Shown: positions 32,196 to 42,790 of the stretch, one piece after another
Layout: every line of letters starts with the position of its first letter
How positions within the stretch are numbered: the first letter of the stretch is position 1
NCBI RefSeq assembly: GCF_011602085.1
Contig: NZ_JAAONY010000005.1
Coordinates: forward strand, 1-64,000
DNA: 64,000 nt
Origin: Pseudoteredinibacter isoporae
GTDB lineage: Bacteria; Pseudomonadota; Gammaproteobacteria; Pseudomonadales; Cellvibrionaceae
Direction: 5' to 3'
Program-made: the position numbers and the translations under genes
Notes under the pieces: generated by a model
Database searches by the model: none
Told to the model about the DNA's origin: nothing
Seen by the model: only the letters and a program-made list of their open reading frames with translations

Positions 32196-34283
32196 TTACT
32201 TCTTAGCGTCTTTCTTGGCTTTTTCTTCAGCAATTACTTCTTCTGCCACGTTTTGTGGGCAAGGCATGTAGTGACTGAACTCCATGGAGAACTGACCACG
32301 ACCAGAAGTAATGGTACGCAGGTGACCAATGTAGCCAAACATTTCGGCCAGAGGTACGTCGGCTTTAATGCGAACACCGGTGGTGCCAGGCTCTTGATCT
32401 TTGATCATGCCGCGACGACGGTTCAGGTCACCAATAACGTCACCAACGTGGTCGTCTGGAGTGAATACGTCAACGTGCATGATAGGTTCGATCAGCTGAG
32501 GACCGGCCTTAGGCATGGACTGACGGAAAGCGCCTTTAGCGGCGATTTCAAATGCTACCGCCGAGGAGTCAACCGCGTGGTAGCCACCGTCGTACAGCTC
32601 AACGTGAACGTCCAGTACAGGGAAACCAGCCAGTGGACCTTCGTCCATCATGCCTTTGAAGCCCTTCTCAATCGCTGGGAAGAATTCCTTAGGAACGTTA
32701 CCACCAACAACAGTAGATTCGAAGGTGAAGCCAGTGCCTGGCTCATTAGGCTTGATGCGGTAGTCGATCTTACCGAACTGACCCGAACCACCAGACTGCT
32801 TCTTGTGAGTGTAGCTGTCTTCGATTGGCATGGTGATAGTTTCGCGGTAAGCCACCTGTGGCTGACCCACTTCCAGCTCAACGCCGTAAGTACGCTTCAG
32901 GATGTCTACTTTAATATCCAGGTGCAGTTCGCCCATACCTTTCAGGATGGTCTCACCGGAGTCTTCGTCAGTTTCAACAACGAAAGAAGGATCTTCTGCA
33001 ACCATCTTACCGATCGCAACACCCATCTTCTCGGTAGAACCTTTGTCTTTCGGAGCAACAGCAATAGAGATTACTGGCTCAGGGAAGATCATTGGTTCCA
33101 GAGTACAAGGGTTCTTAGGATCACACAGAGTGTGACCGGTTTGAACATTCTTCATGCCTACTACGGCGATGATGTCGCCAGCCTGGGCTGAATCCAGTTC
33201 GGTACGCTCATCAGCGTGCATCTCAACCATACGGCCGATACGCTCGGTTTTGCCGGTGTAGGAGTTCAGGATGGTGTCACCCTTCTTCATTACACCAGAG
33301 TAAATACGGATAAAGGTCAGGGCGCCGAAACGGTCGTCCATGATCTTAAAGGCCAGTGCGCGCAGCGGCTCTTCAGCAGAAACGATAGCGTGCTCGCCAG
33401 TCTCTTCACCTTCTTCGTCGGTCAGAGGCTGAGGATCAACTTCGGTTGGGCTTGGCAGGTAATCGACAACCGCGTCCAGAACCAGCTGAACACCTTTGTT
33501 CTTAAATGCAGAACCACAGAAAGTCGGGAAGAAGTCCAGGTTAATAGTACCTTTGCGGATGCAGCGCTTCAGATCTTCGATAGAAGGTTCTTCACCTTCC
33601 ATGTACGCTTCCATCAGGTCGTCGTCCTGCTCAACGGCGGTTTCAACCAGCTTTTCGCGGTATTCGGCAACCTGGTCAACCATGTCAGCAGGGATATCAA
33701 CAATCTCAAAGTTTTCTGGCAGGCCAGAATCATCCCATACGAAGGCCGTTTCGTTCAGTACGTCAACAACACCAACGAAGCCGTCTTCACGACCGATTGG
33801 CAGGGTCATAACCAGTGGGTTGGCGCCCAGTACTTTTTCAACCTGGCCAACAACGCGCAGGAAGTCAGCACCAATACGGTCCAGTTTGTTAACGAAGATG
33901 ATACGAGCTACTTCAGATTCGTTCGCGTAGCGCCAGTTGGTCTCAGACTGAGGCTCAACACCGCCGGAGCCGCAGAATACGCCTACGCCGCCGTCCAGTA
34001 CTTTCAAAGAACGATATACTTCAACAGTGAAGTCAACGTGCCCTGGAGTATCGATGATGTTCATGCGGTGGTCTTTCCAGAAGCAGGTAGTCGCTGCTGA
34101 CTGGATGGTAATACCGCGCTCAGCTTCCTGCTCCATGAAGTCGGTGGTGGATTCACCGTCATGTACTTCACCGGTTTTATGGATTTTACCGGTCAGTTTC
34201 AGGATACGCTCTGTGGTAGTGGTTTTACCGGCATCTACGTGTGCGAAGATACCTATGTTACGGTAGTGTGATAAGTCAGACAT
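32196..34283 (-). CDS. fusA2: Elongation factor G, second copy (EF-G2 type)
   Basis: The 695-aa protein has all EF-G domains and intact GTPase motifs ([25 protein letters not shown]). It differs clearly from the str copy and matches the second EF-G of Vibrio, Shewanella and other marine gammaproteobacteria ([37 protein letters not shown]). Second EF-Gs can be specialised for translocation, recycling or stress. It starts at ATG 34283, behind GAGAAACAGAA, and is a monocistronic minus-strand gene with terminators on both sides. Codon use looks like that of a highly expressed gene. Confidence 0.95.
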   Translation of the reverse strand: MSDLSHYRNIGIFAHVDAGKTTTTERILKLTGKIHKTGEVHDGESTTDFMEQEAERGITIQSAATTCFWKDHRMNIIDTPGHVDFTVEVYRSLKVLDGGVGVFCGSGGVEPQSETNWRYANESEVARIIFVNKLDRIGADFLRVVGQVEKVLGANPLVMTLPIGREDGFVGVVDVLNETAFVWDDSGLPENFEIVDIPADMVDQVAEYREKLVETAVEQDDDLMEAYMEGEEPSIEDLKRCIRKGTINLDFFPTFCGSAFKNKGVQLVLDAVVDYLPSPTEVDPQPLTDEEGEETGEHAIVSAEEPLRALAFKIMDDRFGALTFIRIYSGVMKKGDTILNSYTGKTERIGRMVEMHADERTELDSAQAGDIIAVVGMKNVQTGHTLCDPKNPCTLEPMIFPEPVISIAVAPKDKGSTEKMGVAIGKMVAEDPSFVVETDEDSGETILKGMGELHLDIKVDILKRTYGVELEVGQPQVAYRETITMPIEDSYTHKKQSGGSGQFGKIDYRIKPNEPGTGFTFESTVVGGNVPKEFFPAIEKGFKGMMDEGPLAGFPVLDVHVELYDGGYHAVDSSAVAFEIAAKGAFRQSMPKAGPQLIEPIMHVDVFTPDDHVGDVIGDLNRRRGMIKDQEPGTTGVRIKADVPLAEMFGYIGHLRTITSGRGQFSMEFSHYMPCPQNVAEEVIAEEKAKKDAKK

Positions 34284-34404
34284 TTCTGTTTCTCGAGTTA
34301 AACCAAGTCCAATTCCAAAAAAATAGCGCGCAATTATACGGAGTCTTGCGCCCTTATTGAACCTAAATTAAAAGAAAAATGGCGATTTTTTGCTCGCTTA
34401 TATA

Positions 34405-34433
34405 AAAAAGCCATCCCCAATGGGGATGGCTTT
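34405..34433 (-). terminator. Intrinsic terminator of the FecIR-TonB receptor operon
   Basis: AAAGCCATCCCC and GGGGATGGCTTT form a perfect 12-bp stem with a very short loop. The T tract is on the minus-strand side, about 45 bases after the receptor stop. Confidence 0.9.
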
Positions 34434-34478
34434 GATTTATAACGGCGTATTTTGTCTTTCTGATGAAGACAGATTGGC

Positions 34479-37445
34479 TTAGAAGTCGTACGTCACGCCC
34501 AGATAGTAGTAGGCGCCATTAAAGCCGAACGGGGCTGAGCGACGAGAGTAAGTAAACACTCCCTTGCTGTCGACGATCAGGTTCCCGCCTGGGCCATCTT
34601 CAATAGCGCCGGTGCGAGAATTACCAATTTGGTTTTCGTCAGGCGTAACATCAAAAATGTTATTGCCGCCGAAGTTGATACCAAAGCCGTTATCGAAGTG
34701 ATAGGCCACGCGCAAGTCGGTGAGAATCTCGGCGCCATAAGTCTGGCGGCCGCCATCTTCAATGGTGTACTCGCCAAAGCGATTGAAAGCCAGGTTCACG
34801 GTCCAGTTGTCGCGGGTATATAGGCCGCTCACGCTGATGCGATCTTTGGGTTGCCACTCTTCAATAATCGAAATGTCCTGGGAGCTGAAGACCTGGTCGG
34901 TGCTCAGGGTGGACAGTCCGCTGTTAGCTGGGGTGAACAAGCTGGTCACATCGGTTTTGGTGTAGTTAGCCGCCATGGTGATGTCCAGGTTGCCGCCACC
35001 CAGCTCAATGCCTTCATAAGAAGCAACGATATCGACACCCTTGGTTTCGGTATCGGCACCGTTCAGGAAGAACTGTGCTTGCGAAGCGCCGGCACTGGCC
35101 AGTGCTGCATCCAGTTCTGGGCTCAGGCCGGTTCCCAGTCCACGGCTGATGACGATGCGGTCATCAATCTGCACTTGGTAGAAGTCGATGGTGACGTTCA
35201 GCTGGTCGCTCAGATCGGCCACGATACCGAAGCTCAGGTTCAAGGACTCTTCTTCCTTCAGTGCGGGAATGCCAATGGCTTTTGCGACCGGGCTGTCATT
35301 GCGGAACGTGCCGCGCTCGGCAGCAACAAGGTTGCCATTGCTGTCGGTCACAAACTGCGTGCTGACATTATTAAAGTACAGCTGTTGCATGGAGGGTGCG
35401 CGGAAGCCGGTGCTGGCGGCTGCGCGTAAACGTACACTGTCGCTGGCGGCGAAACTGCCCGCCAGTTTGTAGTTCACGGTATTGCCGAAGCCATCGTAGT
35501 CATCGTAGCGCATGGCGGCGCTGACCATCAGGTCGTCGGTGACTTGGTATTCGCCATCCAGGTAAAGTGAGTTTACGTCACGCTCCTCGTCAACCGCAGA
35601 CTGGGGGCCAATGCCGGGGAAGCCTTGAATGCCGCCACTGCGGTCGGTGCTGTATAGGCTCATGCCATTTTGAGTGTCGTAATCGCGGTAGGCGTATTCC
35701 TCGCCGGGAATCACTTTATAGGTGTCCTTGCGAATCGCTGCACCGGCGGCCAGTGCCAGATCGCCATAAGATTGCGTGAAGTCTACATTGAAGGTGTCCA
35801 GCCCCAGTTCGAGGCCATAGGCGCGTGCTGTTCTTGGCACGCTGCCGCGGATCTCCGCATCGCTCATGCTGGTGCTGTTCAATAAGTGGTTGGCGAAAGA
35901 GGAGTTCAGTGAGTTGCTGGTGGTGTAATCAATGGTGTTTTCACCAGTGGTGTAAGACACATCGAGAGTCGCACCGCTGTCAAAATCCATGCGGTAGCCG
36001 ATGTTTACTGAGATGTCTTCGATCTCGCTGTTGATCTTTGGCAGGAAGCCGGCGGGAATCGTGGCGTCGCCATCCGACAGTGGGGCGTTGCCACCATTGT
36101 TGGCGTTGTGGCGGAAAAAGGCGGCGGATTCGTTGTCACGGCTTGAGTAGGTTGCGAAACCGTAGAGTTCACCAGAGCCAACTTCAACGCCCGCGTTCAG
36201 TGTGAGTGCGGTTTGCTCTGACTCGGCGTCACCAATGCGGAAGGTCTGGCGCGGCGCGGTAATTTCACGCGGGTCGCCGGCTTCCAGAATGCCGTTGCCA
36301 TCGGTGTCGACACAGCCGCTGAATTGGCAGGAGCCATGCAGGCCGGCGCGGTTGGTGTGCTCACGATCCCGGAAGTTACCAGAGATGTTCAGATAGCCAT
36401 CGTCGCCGAGGGTGAAACCTTTGGAGAAATCGATGTTGGTCGTGTTGCCGTCGCCTTCGGAGTATTCACCATTGGAGATGCCGATGTGGCCAGCTTCATT
36501 GTCGTCTTTCAGTACAATATTTATTACGCCAGCGATCGCGTCGGAGCCATACTGTGCGGCGGCGCCGTCACGCAAAACCTCAATGCGTTTAATGGAGGCG
36601 GCGGGAATTGCGTTCATGTCTACGCCAGCCGTGCCTCGACCTACAGAGGTATTAATGTGGATCAGCGAAGCCTGGTGGCGTCGCTTGCCATTCACTAAAA
36701 CCAGGGTCTGATCTGGGCCTAATCCGCGCAGGGTCGCTGGGCGCAGGGCGTCGGTCCCGTCTGAGATAGACGAGCTCGGGAAGTTAAACGAGGGGGCCAG
36801 GGCCTGCAGCATTCGGCCGACTTCCGTCTGGCCGCTGTTCGACAGTGCGTCTGAGCTCAGGGTGTCAACGGGCACTGGCATATCGCCTGCCGAGCGACCG
36901 GCTTGGCGACTACCCAATACCGTCACTTCTTCAATTTCAGCATTGCTATCCTGGGCAATACTCGGAACAGCGGTAGTGCTTATCGCGCTGGCAATAGCGG
37001 CCGCGAGTATGGTCTTATTATTTTTCATTGTATCTGCTCTCTCCGTTTGGCTTTGTATATCAATACTCAGCTGTCCGGATTTGCCGATACGCGCTACCAG
37101 CCCGCTGCCCTTGAGCAGCTTGTGAATACCGTGTCGCAAACTGTGACGCCCGCGCAGGGTGTTGGCCTTGAAAGGTTTGGTTGCCTGGAAGGAAAACACA
37201 ATTGTGATGTCCGCCTGGCGGCCAAACTCTGTCAGAGCGCGATCGGCACGCTGCGCAGGTATATTAAAGGAATGGATCTTGTCCAGTTCCTGGTTGTTGC
37301 TTCCTGCGCTGGGATTGGCCAGCAAAAGCAGGGCAATCGTGCAGGCGGCAAGGATTTTGCGCAGCAGTCCGTCAGCCTCGCTTGAAGCTGACAGCTGGCT
37401 GGCAAATTTCCGCCATGCTTGTATGCAGATACTTGAAGGGCCCAT
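34479..37445 (-). CDS. TonB-dependent outer-membrane receptor with N-terminal STN region and an internal second signal peptide
   Basis: A large reading frame in two parts. The first part (about 146 residues counted from the TTG at 37466) has a hydrophobic signal-like segment (ILAACTIALLLLANPSAGS) and an STN (secretin/TonB short N-terminal) domain (SFNIPAQRADRALTEFGRQ onward). In surface signalling this domain contacts a FecR-type anti-sigma factor. The second part begins at an in-frame ATG (37028) with a complete signal peptide (MKNNKTILAAAIAS to SIAQ), then plug (DGAAAQYGSDAIAGVINIVL) and beta barrel ending GVTYDF. That ATG has its own ribosome binding site (GGAGAG, ten bases upstream). The long form may start at TTG 37466, overlapping the fecR stop, or at ATG 37445. 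The ligand is unknown. Confidence 0.88.
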   Translation of the reverse strand: MGPSSICIQAWRKFASQLSASSEADGLLRKILAACTIALLLLANPSAGSNNQELDKIHSFNIPAQRADRALTEFGRQADITIVFSFQATKPFKANTLRGRHSLRHGIHKLLKGSGLVARIGKSGQLSIDIQSQTERADTMKNNKTILAAAIASAISTTAVPSIAQDSNAEIEEVTVLGSRQAGRSAGDMPVPVDTLSSDALSNSGQTEVGRMLQALAPSFNFPSSSISDGTDALRPATLRGLGPDQTLVLVNGKRRHQASLIHINTSVGRGTAGVDMNAIPAASIKRIEVLRDGAAAQYGSDAIAGVINIVLKDDNEAGHIGISNGEYSEGDGNTTNIDFSKGFTLGDDGYLNISGNFRDREHTNRAGLHGSCQFSGCVDTDGNGILEAGDPREITAPRQTFRIGDAESEQTALTLNAGVEVGSGELYGFATYSSRDNESAAFFRHNANNGGNAPLSDGDATIPAGFLPKINSEIEDISVNIGYRMDFDSGATLDVSYTTGENTIDYTTSNSLNSSFANHLLNSTSMSDAEIRGSVPRTARAYGLELGLDTFNVDFTQSYGDLALAAGAAIRKDTYKVIPGEEYAYRDYDTQNGMSLYSTDRSGGIQGFPGIGPQSAVDEERDVNSLYLDGEYQVTDDLMVSAAMRYDDYDGFGNTVNYKLAGSFAASDSVRLRAAASTGFRAPSMQQLYFNNVSTQFVTDSNGNLVAAERGTFRNDSPVAKAIGIPALKEEESLNLSFGIVADLSDQLNVTIDFYQVQIDDRIVISRGLGTGLSPELDAALASAGASQAQFFLNGADTETKGVDIVASYEGIELGGGNLDITMAANYTKTDVTSLFTPANSGLSTLSTDQVFSSQDISIIEEWQPKDRISVSGLYTRDNWTVNLAFNRFGEYTIEDGGRQTYGAEILTDLRVAYHFDNGFGINFGGNNIFDVTPDENQIGNSRTGAIEDGPGGNLIVDSKGVFTYSRRSAPFGFNGAYYYLGVTYDF

Positions 37446-37462
37446 TGTGTTTTGGGTGGGGT

Positions 37463-38470
37463 TCAAGGTTGGTGTAGGTGAATGGATTGCTCGCTGCGTT
37501 CGGCCATGATGCCAAAACTTTCCTCGAGGGCATTGAGTAGCTTATCCATGTCGTTGGTTTTAAAAAAGCCGGCAATCTGCAAGGACTGTATGTCTTCATC
37601 CATAGTGAAGGACAGTTCTGAGTAGCGCTCGACTTCCGCGATAGCCGCCTGCAGTGGTTCGCCATCGAAGACGATAAAGCCCCGTTGCCAGGCGAGTTCG
37701 CCGTCGATGGTTTCGCTTTCAACTGGGGTGACTGAGCTGATGGCTTGTTCGCTTGATGCAATCTTTTGGCCGGCGCTCAAGTAGGTGGTTACCGGGGCGG
37801 GTAAGGTGTTGGTCGCCTCGTTTTCCGGTTTAGCAGTTTGCGGGCCCTGCAGGGAAACCTTCCCTTCAGTGACCAGCAGTTCCATTTCCTGGTCTTTGGA
37901 CAACTGAATGTTGAACGCGGTGCCAATGGCGGTGATGGTGTTATCGCCTGCTTGGACAACAAAAGGACGGCGCTTGTCGTGTGCGACAGTAAAATGGGCT
38001 TCTCCCTGTTCCAGATAGACCTTTCTCTCACCGAGGGTGAAATCAATACGCAGGCGGCTGTCAGTGTTCAGGTGGATGGTTGAGCCGTCATTGAGTTTGT
38101 GCTGACTGTGCTCCCCAATAGCCGTTTTGAACTGGGCTTGTTGTAGCACATTATTGCTGATCCACAGAAATCCGAGGCTAATGGCCAATACTGCTACGCT
38201 GGCCGCGATGGCGGCGGGGAGGGCGAAGGACTTGCGTGGCGCGGGGGCTTCTTCCAGTGGGAACATGGCGGAAAGTTCGCTCAGCATGCTCATTGAATCC
38301 CACATGGCGGCCATTTCAAACAGGCTTCGGCGGTGGTTGGGGTTGGCTTGCGCCCACTCTTGCATGGCGCGTTGCTCTTCCTCGCTGAGGCCTCGGTCTA
38401 CCTTGGCGAGCCACTCGCTGGCCTGATCCAGGCAGTCTTCGGCGGAGGTTAGTTGGCTTACATTGCTCAT
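37463..38470 (-). CDS. FecR-type anti-sigma factor / sigma regulator
   Basis: The 335-aa inner-membrane protein has a cytoplasmic N-terminus with the conserved tryptophan-containing segment (ASEWLAKVDRGLSEEEQRAM, FEMAAMWDSM), one membrane helix (about 84-106) and a periplasmic FecR domain (about 115-225, HKLNDGSTIHLNTDSRLRI, VYLEQGEAHFTV, ITAIGTAFNIQ). Its end (about 262-330) has an STN-like fold (GEPLQAAIAEVERYSELSF). Such proteins relay receptor occupancy to the ECF sigma factor. The start overlaps the sigma gene by four bases (ATGA), and the stop overlaps the upstream end of the receptor frame. Confidence 0.92.
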   Translation of the reverse strand: MSNVSQLTSAEDCLDQASEWLAKVDRGLSEEEQRAMQEWAQANPNHRRSLFEMAAMWDSMSMLSELSAMFPLEEAPAPRKSFALPAAIAASVAVLAISLGFLWISNNVLQQAQFKTAIGEHSQHKLNDGSTIHLNTDSRLRIDFTLGERKVYLEQGEAHFTVAHDKRRPFVVQAGDNTITAIGTAFNIQLSKDQEMELLVTEGKVSLQGPQTAKPENEATNTLPAPVTTYLSAGQKIASSEQAISSVTPVESETIDGELAWQRGFIVFDGEPLQAAIAEVERYSELSFTMDEDIQSLQIAGFFKTNDMDKLLNALEESFGIMAERSEQSIHLHQP

Positions 38471-39036
38471 TTGTTCGTGCGGCTTTTTCTGAATTGGGTG
38501 TTTTCGGCGTCAGCTTTTGGGCTTTGGCCTTGCTCTATGTTCTTTATATACGCAAAGCAGCTGCGCATGCCCTTGGCGATGTGCTTCTCAACAGTGCTTT
38601 CGCTCAATTGCAGATATTCGGCGATCTCCTTCTGGCTGAGGCCGTATACCTTCTTTAGCACGAAGGCTTTGCGACAGCTGTCTGGCAATTGCTCGACGGC
38701 TCGGCAGAACTGTAGAAAGCGTTCCTTTGATTCAAATTCCTGTTCGGCGCTGGGCGATAGTAGCTGGACAGTTGGCTCTTCCAAATCCTCCAGATGCTCG
38801 CTGCGGCTGTTATCCCAGCGCTGCAAGTGGTTTATGGCCAGGCGCTGCACGGTACGCAGCATATAAGTCTTGGGGTATTCAATTTCCTGCTTGAGTTCGG
38901 CTTCGTAGCAGCGCACGAAAGTGTCCTGGACAATATCATCAATGTCCTGGGGCTTGACCAGATGGCGAATCCGGTTGGCCAGCTTCTGTCGGTAGCTTTG
39001 AAATACCTGGCTAATGCGGTTGGGGGGTTGGCTCAT
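38467..39036 (-). CDS. ECF sigma factor, FecI type
   Basis: A 189-aa sigma-70 family protein with region 2 (about 25-90, DIDDIVQDTFVRCYE) and region 4 (about 120-175, LPDSCRKAFVLKKVYGLSQKEIAEYL). It should direct RNA polymerase to its own receptor operon or to related targets. I use ATG 39036, although the frame is open to a TTG at 39045. It is the first gene of the sigma factor - FecR - TonB receptor operon. The charged tail after region 4 is not conserved. Confidence 0.92.
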   Translation of the reverse strand: MSQPPNRISQVFQSYRQKLANRIRHLVKPQDIDDIVQDTFVRCYEAELKQEIEYPKTYMLRTVQRLAINHLQRWDNSRSEHLEDLEEPTVQLLSPSAEQEFESKERFLQFCRAVEQLPDSCRKAFVLKKVYGLSQKEIAEYLQLSESTVEKHIAKGMRSCFAYIKNIEQGQSPKADAENTQFRKSRTNK

Positions 39037-39177
39037 TGGCTTCAACTTATTATTAATCGCCCGGCAGTCTAACAGGTTTTGTGGCTTGAGGCGCTATTGG
39101 CCAAGGCCTTGAGTGGGCTGGCTTACGGCTTGTTTGGGGGTGTTCGCGGGCTTGGTTAAATTTTTTACAAATAGGTC

Positions 39178-39206
39178 TTGACCGGGTCAGCTGAGGTCTA
39201 TAGAAT
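39178..39206 (+). promoter_or_regulatory. Sigma-70 promoter of the S10-spc-alpha cluster
   Basis: TTGACC (39178-39183) and TAGAAT (39201-39206) are 17 bases apart; an overlapping TATAGA at 39199 is an alternative -10. The rpsJ start is about 75 bases downstream, leaving a short leader compared with the E. coli S10 leader. Confidence 0.75.
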
Positions 39207-39260
39207 TCCGCTTCCATTTTTCAGGGTCGTAAGGCTTTGAGAGATGGGTAAATTTATTAA

Positions 39261-39593
<333 letters not shown>

Positions 39594-39700
39594 TTATTTA
39601 ATAATGCCGAAATCCTAGGCCTCAATGCCTAGGTATGTGTAACGCTCTGAGATGGGCGGCCATAGCGGGTAAAAGCCCCGTACACTGAGAGGTTAGCAAA

Positions 39701-40345
39701 ATGACGATTGGTCTAGTCGGCCGCAAAAGCGGTATGACTCGCATTTTTACTGAAGATGGTGTTTCCATCCCTGTTTCTGTGATTGAGGTTGAACCCAATC
39801 GCATCACCCAGGTTAAGAACGTGGAAACCGACGGTTACAACGCTGTACAGGTAACCGTAGGGTCTCGTCGTGCCTCCCGTGTCGCTAAGTCTGCTGCAGG
39901 TCACTTCGCTAAAGCTAATGCTGAAGCGGGTCGTGGTTTGTGGGAGCTTCGCAACGACAACGAAGAAGCTTTCGAAGTTGGTGGTCAAATCACCGTTGAG
40001 ACTTTCGAAGCTGGTCAAAAAATCGATGTTACCGGTACCTCTAAAGGTAAAGGCTTTCAAGGTGGCGTTAAGCGTTGGAATTTCCATATGCAAGATGCTA
40101 CTCACGGTAACTCAATTTCCCACCGTGCTCCTGGCTCTATTGGTCAATGTCAGACCCCAGGACGTGTGTTCAAAGGCAAAAAGATGGCAGGTCACATGGG
40201 TTCTGAGCAGGTAACTGTTCAAAATCTGGAAGTGGTTCGCATCGATGCTGAGCGCAATCTGCTGTTAGTTAAGGGTGCTGTTCCAGGCGCTCCAGGTAGT
40301 GACGTGATTGTACGTCCTGCTGTGAAACTGCAGAGCAACGGTTAA
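39701..40345 (+). CDS. rplC: 50S ribosomal protein L3
   Basis: L3 is one of the first proteins to bind 23S rRNA and reaches to the peptidyl transferase centre. The 214-aa sequence shows [17 protein letters not shown] at the start and the central loop [16 protein letters not shown], in which the glutamine methylated by PrmB in relatives is present. GAGAGGTTAGCAAA precedes the ATG. Confidence 0.97.
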   Translation: MTIGLVGRKSGMTRIFTEDGVSIPVSVIEVEPNRITQVKNVETDGYNAVQVTVGSRRASRVAKSAAGHFAKANAEAGRGLWELRNDNEEAFEVGGQITVETFEAGQKIDVTGTSKGKGFQGGVKRWNFHMQDATHGNSISHRAPGSIGQCQTPGRVFKGKKMAGHMGSEQVTVQNLEVVRIDAERNLLLVKGAVPGAPGSDVIVRPAVKLQSNG

Positions 40346-40365
40346 GGCTTCCTAGGGGGATGACC

Positions 40366-40980
40366 ATGGAATTAAATATTGCAACACCTGAAGGCGCTAA
40401 AGGTACAGTTTCTGTATCTGAAGTGGCTTTCGGTCGTGAATTTAATCAAGACCTGGTTCACCAGGCAGTAGTAGCCTTTATGGCTGGTGCTCGCCAGGGT
40501 ACCAAGGCCCAGAAAAACCGTTCTGCGGTTTCTGGTGGCGGCGCCAAGCCTTGGCGTCAAAAGGGCACAGGTCGTGCACGTGCTGGTACCAGCCGTAGCC
40601 CAATCTGGCGCTCTGGTGGTGTTACATTTGCTGCTCAGCCTCGTAACCACGAGCAAAAGCTGAACAAGAAAATGTACCGCGCTGCGATGCGCTGCATCTT
40701 GTCCGAGTTGAACCGTCAAGATCGCCTGGTAGTTGTTGAGTCTTTCGCTGTTGAAGCGCCCAAGACTAAAGAGCTGGTAGGTAAGATGAAGCAGTTCGAC
40801 CTGACTGAAGCGCTGATCGTTACTGAAGAAGTCGATACCAACTTGTACTTGGCGTCACGCAACCTGCACAAGGTTGACGTTCGCGATGTGGAAGCTATCG
40901 ATCCAGTAGCTTTGATCCGCTTTGACAAGGTTGTAGTCACTGTTGCTGCACTGAAAAAGCTTGAGGAGACATTGGGATGA
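40366..40980 (+). CDS. rplD: 50S ribosomal protein L4
   Basis: L4 lines the exit tunnel and in E. coli represses the S10 operon. The 204-aa sequence has the long basic loop [15 protein letters not shown] and [16 protein letters not shown] use ATG 40366 because AGGGGG (40354-40359) is six bases upstream; ATG 40360 would touch that site. The stop overlaps the rplW start (ATGA). Confidence 0.97.
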   Translation: MELNIATPEGAKGTVSVSEVAFGREFNQDLVHQAVVAFMAGARQGTKAQKNRSAVSGGGAKPWRQKGTGRARAGTSRSPIWRSGGVTFAAQPRNHEQKLNKKMYRAAMRCILSELNRQDRLVVVESFAVEAPKTKELVGKMKQFDLTEALIVTEEVDTNLYLASRNLHKVDVRDVEAIDPVALIRFDKVVVTVAALKKLEETLG

Positions 40981-41273
40981 ACCAGGAACGCATTTATAAA
41001 GTGCTGCTAGGTCCAGTGATTTCTGAAAAAGCGGCATTGGCTGGCGAAGCTGCCAACCAGGTAGTTTTCAAAGTAACTACTGATGCCACTAAAGCTGAAA
41101 TCAAAGCCGCAGTTGAGCAGCTGTTCGAAGTTAAAGTTGAAGGCGTACGTGTTTTGAACGTAAAGGGCAAAACCAAGCGTACCCGTCACGGTATGGGCAA
41201 GCGTAGCGATTGGAAAAAAGCTTACGTTCGCCTCGAGCAAGGTCAAGATATTGACTTTGCAGTAGCAGAGTAA
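40977..41273 (+). CDS. rplW: 50S ribosomal protein L23
   Basis: L23 sits at the tunnel exit and docks trigger factor and SRP. The 98-aa protein has the [11 protein letters not shown] start segment and the basic loop [22 protein letters not shown]. It is translationally coupled to rplD. Confidence 0.97.
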   Translation: MNQERIYKVLLGPVISEKAALAGEAANQVVFKVTTDATKAEIKAAVEQLFEVKVEGVRVLNVKGKTKRTRHGMGKRSDWKKAYVRLEQGQDIDFAVAE

Positions 41274-41286
41274 GGGAGACGTTGAG

Positions 41287-42114
41287 ATGGCTATTGTAAA
41301 ACGTAAGCCTACTTCTCCAGGTCGTCGTCACGTAGTTAGTGTCGTCAATCCTGAGCTGCACAAAGGTGCTCCTTACGCGCCTCTGCTAGAGAAGAAGTCT
41401 AAGTCTGGTGGTCGCAACAATAACGGTCGTATTACGACTCGTCATATTGGTGGTGGCCACAAGCAGCACTATCGTTTGATCGACTTCAAACGCAACAAAG
41501 ATGGCATTCCTGCCAAGGTTGAGCGTCTGGAATATGATCCAAACCGCAGCGCTAATATCGCTCTGGTTTGTTATGCCGACGGTGAGCGTCGCTACATTAT
41601 CGCTCCTAAAGGTGTAAGTGCTGGTGCAGAAATCGTGTCTGGTGACGCGGCGCCAATCAAGCCTGGTAACACATTGCCACTGCGTAATATCCCAGTGGGT
41701 AGTGTTGTTCACTGCATCGAGCTGAAGCCTGGTAAAGGTGCTCAGTTGGCTCGCTCTGCAGGTACCTCGGCTCAGCTGGTTGCTCGTGACGGTGCTTATG
41801 CAACTCTGCGTCTGCGCAGTGGTGAGATGCGTAAGATTCTGTCTGAGTGTCGCGCTACCTTGGGTGAAGTATCCAACAGTGAGCACAGCTTGCGCTCTCT
41901 GGGTAAAGCAGGTGCTTCTCGCTGGCGTGGTGTTCGTCCTACCGTTCGCGGTGTGGCGATGAACCCAGTTGATCACCCACACGGTGGTGGTGAAGGTCGT
42001 ACTTCTGGCGGTCGTCATCCGGTGTCACCTTGGGGTACGCCTACTAAGGGTTATAAGACCCGTAAGAACAAGCGTACCGATAAGATGATTGTACGCCGTC
42101 GCGGCAAGAAATAA
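41287..42114 (+). CDS. rplB: 50S ribosomal protein L2
   Basis: L2 is needed for subunit association and peptidyl transferase assembly. The 275-aa protein has the [19 protein letters not shown] motif and the C-terminal [15 protein letters not shown] signature with the conserved histidine. AGGGAGACGTTGAG precedes the ATG. Confidence 0.98.
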   Translation: MAIVKRKPTSPGRRHVVSVVNPELHKGAPYAPLLEKKSKSGGRNNNGRITTRHIGGGHKQHYRLIDFKRNKDGIPAKVERLEYDPNRSANIALVCYADGERRYIIAPKGVSAGAEIVSGDAAPIKPGNTLPLRNIPVGSVVHCIELKPGKGAQLARSAGTSAQLVARDGAYATLRLRSGEMRKILSECRATLGEVSNSEHSLRSLGKAGASRWRGVRPTVRGVAMNPVDHPHGGGEGRTSGGRHPVSPWGTPTKGYKTRKNKRTDKMIVRRRGKK

Positions 42115-42153
42115 TTGCTTGTCATAAGTAAGTAGCTGAAAGAGGAAAGAACA

Positions 42154-42432
42154 GTGCCACGTTCACTGAAAAAAGGTCCTTTCATCGATCTTCACTTGAT
42201 TAAGAAGGTCGAAACAGCGATCGAAAAAAATGATCGGCGTCCAATTAAAACCTGGTCTCGCCGCTCAATGATCATGCCGGAAATGGTTGGTTTGACCATC
42301 GCTGTGCATAACGGTCGCCAGCATGTGCCAGTTCTTGTTAACGAAGAAATGGTTGGCCACAAGCTGGGCGAATTCGCTGCGAGCCGCACTTATCGCGGTC
42401 ATATCGCAGACAAGAAAGCTAAGAAGCGCTAA
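42154..42432 (+). CDS. rpsS: 30S ribosomal protein S19
   Basis: S19 pairs with S13 in the 30S head. The 92-aa protein starts [19 protein letters not shown], from GTG 42154 behind AAGAGGAAAGA, and carries the [16 protein letters not shown] signature. Confidence 0.97.
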   Translation: MPRSLKKGPFIDLHLIKKVETAIEKNDRRPIKTWSRRSMIMPEMVGLTIAVHNGRQHVPVLVNEEMVGHKLGEFAASRTYRGHIADKKAKKR

Positions 42433-42444
42433 GAGGAAATGACG

Positions 42445-42777
42445 ATGGAAGTAGCAGCAAAATTGCGCGGTGCTCGTTTGTCGGCTCAAAAAGCGCGTCT
42501 GGTTGCTAATCAGATTCGTGGTAAACACGTTGAAGAAGCATTAGACATTCTGGCTTTTAGCCCAAAGAAAGGCGCCGAAATTATTAAGAAAGTGCTTGAG
42601 TCTGCAATCGCAAACGCTGAGCACAACGAAGGTGCGGATGTTGATGAGCTGAAAGTATCTACGATTTTTGTAGATGAAGGCTTAACAATGAAGCGTATCA
42701 AGCCACGTGCGAAAGGTCGTGCAGATCGCATTTTAAAGCGTTCTTGTCACATCACCGTTAAAGTCGCCGACAGTTAA
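42445..42777 (+). CDS. rplV: 50S ribosomal protein L22
   Basis: L22 lines the exit tunnel opposite L4. The 110-aa length equals that of E. coli when ATG 42445 is used. AGAGGA (42432-42437) is seven bases upstream of it and only one base before the alternative ATG at 42439. The C-terminal hairpin [17 protein letters not shown] is intact, with no macrolide-resistance type change seen. Confidence 0.97.
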   Translation: MEVAAKLRGARLSAQKARLVANQIRGKHVEEALDILAFSPKKGAEIIKKVLESAIANAEHNEGADVDELKVSTIFVDEGLTMKRIKPRAKGRADRILKRSCHITVKVADS

Positions 42778-42790
42778 GAGATCAGACGTT

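Noticed and set aside
32253..34100. Long plus-strand open frames opposite the second EF-G gene
   Set aside because: These mirror the codon bias of the minus-strand EF-G gene, whose family match is complete. The plus-strand products have no recognisable domains.
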